Origin: Candidatus Thorarchaeota archaeon
GTDB taxonomy: Archaea; Asgardarchaeota; Thorarchaeia; Thorarchaeales; Thorarchaeaceae
Assembly (NCBI GenBank): GCA_016840965.1
Contig: JAEORI010000175.1
Coordinates: 1-35,523 of the forward strand
Length of the DNA: 35,523 nt
Direction: 5' to 3'
Shown here: one piece after another, positions 31,769 to 35,523 of the stretch
How positions within the stretch are numbered: the first letter of the stretch is position 1
Layout: each line of letters opens with the position of its first letter
Notes under the pieces: generated by a model
The model's input: the letters and a program-made list of their open reading frames with translations, nothing else
Told to the model about the DNA's origin: nothing
Database searches by the model: none
Position numbers and translations under genes: made by a program

Positions 31769-32848
31769 CTAAAAGCCCAGAGCAGAGAAGACCAATCGCT
31801 TGACCTTTTCAACATTATTTCTAACCACAGTCCAGGTTTCTTCATCATCCTCATATGGCGGTTCTTGCTTCGGAGGTTCATAATTGTAGCCCGAGAGTAC
31901 AGACATTACAATTCCAATACCCCACTTGAATGATTCATTAGTATAACCACCTCCAGCTAACACACCGAGGCGTTTGTGACTGAATCTATGAGCTGCATTG
32001 TGAAAGTACGAGGTTATGTATTTGATAATATCAGTCGTCAGATTGAGATGTGCAAGACGATCTTTGTAATGAGCGTCAAAACCTGGAAGAAAGATGATGA
32101 AATCTGGTCGAAAGAAATCGACTAGAGGTGGCACCAGCTCATCAAAGGCATATCTATAGACACCATCGCAGGAGTCCATTGGAAAATGCATATTGATGTT
32201 ATATCCAAGACCTGCTCCTTCCCCTATATCCTCAATGAATCCATCATGTGGGAACATCCATTCTGGGTCTTCATGAAAGGAGATTTGCATAACTCCGGGG
32301 TCATTGTAAAAATATGTTTGAGTCCCGTTTCCATGATGCACATCAAAATCAGCAATCAGGATTCTTTGATAACCTTGAGATTTCAATTCATAAGCTGCAG
32401 CAGCTACATCATTAAATATGCAGAAACCACCCCCCCACTCAAATTTTGCATGATGAAATCCACCTGTTGGTGAGAGAAAATGGTCAACTTTCCCAGAGGA
32501 AACAGCACGAACTCCTGTAACAGTTGCACCTGACGTTATGCTCGCATTTTCATAAATCCCAAGAAATCCAGGTGTGTCTATAGAAATCTCACCTAGACCA
32601 GTTTCCGAAATTTTTCGAACAGCATCTAGATACTCTTTTGCATGAATAGTCAGTAGAAGATCGTCAGTTAATGGTTCGGGTTGAAGAACCTCTACATTAG
32701 GTTGACTGAGAAAATCGTTATCAGCAAGAAAGTCGCGCACCATTTGAAACCGTCCGACTTTGATTGGATGCTTTGATCCAAAATCAAAAGTTTCCAGACT
32801 AGGATTCCAAAGAAAGCCAACCTTGCACGTGCTCGAACTGTTCATCAT
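31769..32848 (-). CDS. Histone deacetylase/AcuC/acetylpolyamine amidohydrolase family protein
   Basis: A 359-residue zinc amidohydrolase. Active-site blocks are PTGGFHHA (His132, His133), GFCIFND, IADFDVHHGNGTQ with zinc ligands Asp169 and His171, and LPGFDAH with ligand Asp258. The GGGYTNES block supplies the catalytic tyrosine. All key residues are present, so it should be active, removing acetyl groups from lysines, polyamines or other N-acetyl compounds; the substrate is not clear from sequence. The tail after about residue 325 (EPPKQEPPYEDDEE) is Pro/acidic. It is transcribed divergently from the propeller protein with 66 bases between the starts. Confidence 0.93.
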   Translation of the reverse strand: MMNSSSTCKVGFLWNPSLETFDFGSKHPIKVGRFQMVRDFLADNDFLSQPNVEVLQPEPLTDDLLLTIHAKEYLDAVRKISETGLGEISIDTPGFLGIYENASITSGATVTGVRAVSSGKVDHFLSPTGGFHHAKFEWGGGFCIFNDVAAAAYELKSQGYQRILIADFDVHHGNGTQTYFYNDPGVMQISFHEDPEWMFPHDGFIEDIGEGAGLGYNINMHFPMDSCDGVYRYAFDELVPPLVDFFRPDFIIFLPGFDAHYKDRLAHLNLTTDIIKYITSYFHNAAHRFSHKRLGVLAGGGYTNESFKWGIGIVMSVLSGYNYEPPKQEPPYEDDEETWTVVRNNVEKVKRLVFSALGF

Positions 32849-32914
32849 TCTGCTCGGATTCTATGCACACTTATATGGCTATGCAACAAGTGTTCACAAG
32901 GTGCAGAGAAGAAA

Positions 32915-34354
32915 TTGAAGATTCGCTCGGTTGCCAATGTGCTTACTTCTGCAAATGTATACTCCGTATATGTTAGGCAAAGAAAGGATGCCAGCACTCA
33001 GATATTTTCTCTTGATTATGGTGACCAGCTTAGAGTCTTTGACGCAAAGGGAATTCTTCGTAGTGCTAGAAAATGGAGCAGTAAGGTCAGATGCATTGCT
33101 GTAGGAGATATTGAAGGAGAAGGAAAAGACGCTCTTGTGGGAGGAGTGGGGAAAAAAGTACTTGTTGTGGACCATAGGGGAAGTCCAGTATGGAACATCA
33201 GACTCGAGAGTAATATTGTGGCATGTGATGCAAGAGATATCGATGGGGATGACGCTGCTGAGGTCGTTGTTGCACTAGAAAATAACCGAGTGATATTATA
33301 TAATGACGACAGGGACACCATTTTCGCAAAAACAATGCGAGACCCTGTGGCTGATGTTTGGCTTGAAGACATAACAAAAGACACTGAATTAGAAGTAGTT
33401 GTTGCTGAAATGAGTGGCTTGGTCACAGTCCTCACTGCAGCAGGTTATCAATTAAAGGAGCTCCAATTAGGTTCTAGTCTTTCAGTTTTTGCGGTACTTT
33501 CATTCAGTGATCGAATTTTATTCATTACAGGAGACCATTCTTCAACACTACGGATTTGGGACATTGATGGCAATGAGATCGCAAGACTTGATGTTGAAGA
33601 CATTCCCAGAGCGATGGCTACTGGTATTCCAGATGATATTTCAGATGTTGCTTTTCTTGTGGTTAGTACAAAGAATCGAAAACTTAGCTTTTGGGAAGTT
33701 CAAGAGTCCGGAAAGGTGACAAGAACTGAGAAAGTGATTCTTCAGCAAATTGGTTCTACCAAGACTGTTCTTTACAGAAGAGCAATAAAATGCGGTAATT
33801 GTGGTGCTCCTACTTCACCAGAAGCTGCAACATGCACATCCTGCGGTGCTCAATTGGAAATGATCGAAGAGTATATCCTAGAGGAATATATCCAAGAAAG
33901 CATTGATTCGATCACATCCAAACACAACCGAATTAAACTCAAGGAACTAGACAGAATTCTTCGAAAGACACTTCCTAGACCAGCCGCCTATAATTTGCGT
34001 CGTAGTCTTCAAGCGATGATTCAGAGTGATGTAATAGAAGGCCACATTGATGGCAACACATTTGTGAGAACAGAGCCCAAGAAGAAGATTCCAGCACCTT
34101 CAAGACAAGATATCCAAAAGGTGAAAGGAACTCTTCGAAACCTTCTCCGTGGAACTGATACATTGGATATTAGTCGTCTTGAACGGGAAACAGGAGTAAA
34201 TCGAAGAATATTGCGGCGGACCCTTATCATCCTACTTGGTGAAGGAGCAATTCAGGGCTCGTTATCCGGGGATGAATTCACACTGGAACAGAAACAAGAC
34301 CTCAATGATTTCGAAAGAAAACTTCTTGATGAACTTGGCACTTGGAGTGGTTAA
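32915..34354 (+). CDS. Beta-propeller protein with zinc ribbon and winged-helix-like C terminus
   Basis: A 479-residue soluble protein. Residues about 1-285 contain repeated strand blocks with FG-GAP/WD-like features (GDIEGEGKDALVGG, ARDIDGDDAAEVVVALE, EDITKDTELEVVVAE, TLRIWDIDGNEIARLD), indicating a beta-propeller with possible calcium-binding Asp loops. A zinc ribbon follows (CGNCGAPTSPEAATCTSCG; Cys293, 296, 307, 310). The last 160 residues are helical, with two winged-helix-like segments (LKELDRILRKTLPRPAAYNLRRSLQAM; LERETGVNRRILRRTLIIL). Together this suggests a scaffold or DNA/protein-binding adaptor. The start is TTG with AGGTG about 11 bases upstream. Function unknown. Confidence 0.75.
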   Translation: MKIRSVANVLTSANVYSVYVRQRKDASTQIFSLDYGDQLRVFDAKGILRSARKWSSKVRCIAVGDIEGEGKDALVGGVGKKVLVVDHRGSPVWNIRLESNIVACDARDIDGDDAAEVVVALENNRVILYNDDRDTIFAKTMRDPVADVWLEDITKDTELEVVVAEMSGLVTVLTAAGYQLKELQLGSSLSVFAVLSFSDRILFITGDHSSTLRIWDIDGNEIARLDVEDIPRAMATGIPDDISDVAFLVVSTKNRKLSFWEVQESGKVTRTEKVILQQIGSTKTVLYRRAIKCGNCGAPTSPEAATCTSCGAQLEMIEEYILEEYIQESIDSITSKHNRIKLKELDRILRKTLPRPAAYNLRRSLQAMIQSDVIEGHIDGNTFVRTEPKKKIPAPSRQDIQKVKGTLRNLLRGTDTLDISRLERETGVNRRILRRTLIILLGEGAIQGSLSGDEFTLEQKQDLNDFERKLLDELGTWSG

Positions 34355-34413
34355 AAACAGTTGAAGTTGAAATCATTGATACCGAAGATTGGTAAAATAA
34401 TGGTGGAGAGCAA

Positions 34414-35523
34414 ATGAACATCTCAAAACGAATTGTAGTCACGTTTGTCGTTGTAGCATTGATACCGATTCTAGTGATTTCTTCATTATCGATAATTGCT
34501 ATTAATGACGTATCTAATGCGAATGCTGCTGATGCTGCAGAGGAACTGAAAGCTGAAGAGTTAGCGAACTTGGTCAGGCTTTCAAATGACACTGGCCTTT
34601 TCATTGAAGAAAGATGGAAGAACTATGTCGACGGAGTCTATATGATGGAGGCATACTGCGAAGATCTATTCAATGAGAGAATTAACGCAACACCACGATA
34701 TAGCTATTATTGGGATTCGACAGAGGAGCCCAATTGGGGGGACTTGACATTTGAAACGGATCCGGATATTGTGACTGCATATTTTTCTGATTTCATCACA
34801 TTTGAAACTGATTGTTATTACATGCCAAGGTTTGCATGGAATAACAACGATCCTCATGACCTATCTCCTGGAACACAGTATGCTCTGGATGTTTCATCCA
34901 ATATGGTCAACATCTTTAGATCTCTTCATGAGATGAATGAAGATTATAGATGGTTATACATGGGATTCGATTTAGGAATTTCCGACCAACACTTATTCAG
35001 AAATTACCCATTCGATGACCTCATTTATTTCCAACAATATGATAATGGAAGTATAAAACCACCAGAAGAAGACTACGATCCTAATGTTGAGGCGTGGTAT
35101 ACGAATGTGGCTGCACATGATCCGAGTGATAACTGCATAGTTTTCACTGAGCTAAACATTGATCCTTCAGTTGGACTTGTGATATCTATGGGGAGACCAG
35201 TCAGGTACGATAATGGAACCCTAATTGGTGTTGTGTCAGCAGATGTTACAATGTTAACAATCAATGAGAAGGTATTGAATCTCGAGGTCCTAGAGAATGG
35301 ATACTCATTTTTACTTAATCGTAACGGAGTTGTTGTTGCACACCCTCAACTTGGAACATTTGATGAACCACTTCCGATTGAAGAGCTTGAATTCGATAGT
35401 TCGACAAGTCCAGAGGCGGTTGCATTTGGAAGTCTACTAAGCTCATCAGTTCTAGTAGAAGCCTCTGGATTAGTAGAGTTTCAGAAAGACGGACAAACTT
35501 GGCATATGGCTTTTGTAAATGTC
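34414..35523 (+). CDS. Cache-domain membrane sensor (chemoreceptor or kinase), truncated by window end
   Basis: An open frame of 370 codons running past the window end. Residues about 6-29 (IVVTFVVVALIPILVISSL) are a membrane helix acting as signal anchor. The following region up to the window end is extracytoplasmic and fits a double Cache domain: VEAWYTNVAAHDPSDN, then a DNGTLIGVVSADVT strand set and GYSFLLNRNGVVVAHP, which are typical dCache elements for small-ligand sensing. The cytoplasmic output domain is outside the window, so methyl-accepting chemoreceptor, histidine kinase or other outputs all remain possible. GGTGGAG five bases before the ATG supports the start. It follows the propeller gene by about 60 bases on the same strand. 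Confidence 0.85.
   Translation, partial: MNISKRIVVTFVVVALIPILVISSLSIIAINDVSNANAADAAEELKAEELANLVRLSNDTGLFIEERWKNYVDGVYMMEAYCEDLFNERINATPRYSYYWDSTEEPNWGDLTFETDPDIVTAYFSDFITFETDCYYMPRFAWNNNDPHDLSPGTQYALDVSSNMVNIFRSLHEMNEDYRWLYMGFDLGISDQHLFRNYPFDDLIYFQQYDNGSIKPPEEDYDPNVEAWYTNVAAHDPSDNCIVFTELNIDPSVGLVISMGRPVRYDNGTLIGVVSADVTMLTINEKVLNLEVLENGYSFLLNRNGVVVAHPQLGTFDEPLPIEELEFDSSTSPEAVAFGSLLSSSVLVEASGLVEFQKDGQTWHMAFVNV

Noticed and set aside
1..35523. CRISPR arrays, insertion sequences, integrases and attachment sites
   Set aside because: I saw no regularly spaced direct repeats, transposase or integrase motifs, or long terminal inverted repeats.

Overview
The window reads as a stretch of an archaeal chromosome with moderately low GC. 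Archaeal markers are a proteasome alpha subunit, an archaeal D-aminoacyl-tRNA deacylase, a fused ADP-forming acyl-CoA synthetase with its DRTGG partner, a TrmB-type regulator and TATA-like promoters. Many genes have Shine-Dalgarno sequences, and GTG and TTG starts are common. The long coiled-coil proteins, a degenerate small-GTPase-like protein and a polyproline protein would suit an Asgard (for example Thorarchaeia-like) genome, but that assignment is inference. I see no rRNA, tRNA, CRISPR array, insertion sequence or integrase.

Layout: (1) 1-1932, minus strand: a tight operon of nitroreductase, unknown protein, SCP2-like protein and 3-hydroxyacyl-CoA dehydrogenase (cut by the window start), pointing to acyl-CoA or lipid metabolism. 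(2) 2250-5433, minus: ADP-forming acyl-CoA synthetase plus a BioD-like/DRTGG protein. (3) 5638-7979, plus: a 46-residue ribbon-helix-helix protein, then two tandem paralogues of a family I do not recognise with six cysteines at identical spacing. (4) 7976-10691, minus: YkgJ-type metal-cluster protein, aminotransferase and DUF362 protein. (5) 10751-11782, plus: E1-like ThiF/MoeB enzyme. (6) 11779-13243, minus: an acidic disordered protein with a polyproline tail and a GTPase-like protein that has lost its nucleotide-binding motifs. (7) 13459-14301, plus: zinc-ribbon membrane protein and GNAT acetyltransferase. (8) 14290-22312, minus: a block rich in coiled coils, including a TrmB-type protein of about 1,300 codons interrupted by one in-frame TAG, a Cys-rich protein, two more coiled-coil proteins and the D-aminoacyl-tRNA deacylase. 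(9) 22555-26122: a more GC-rich unit with a structured leader and intrinsic-type terminators, an HTH protein, a helical unknown, a PD-(D/E)XK nuclease-like protein and a beta-carbonic-anhydrase-like protein with an altered metal site. (10) 26264-35523: RimK-type ATP-grasp ligase, proteasome alpha, radical SAM activase, small unknown, PAS histidine kinase, DNA methyltransferase, histone-deacetylase-family enzyme, beta-propeller/zinc-ribbon protein and the start of a Cache-domain membrane sensor.

Strand switches are frequent, and five convergent gene pairs overlap at their 3' ends by 4 to 19 bases. The points most worth following up are the amber-interrupted TrmB/coiled-coil gene, the six-cysteine tandem paralogues, the pseudo-GTPase beside the polyproline protein, and the carbonic-anhydrase-like protein.
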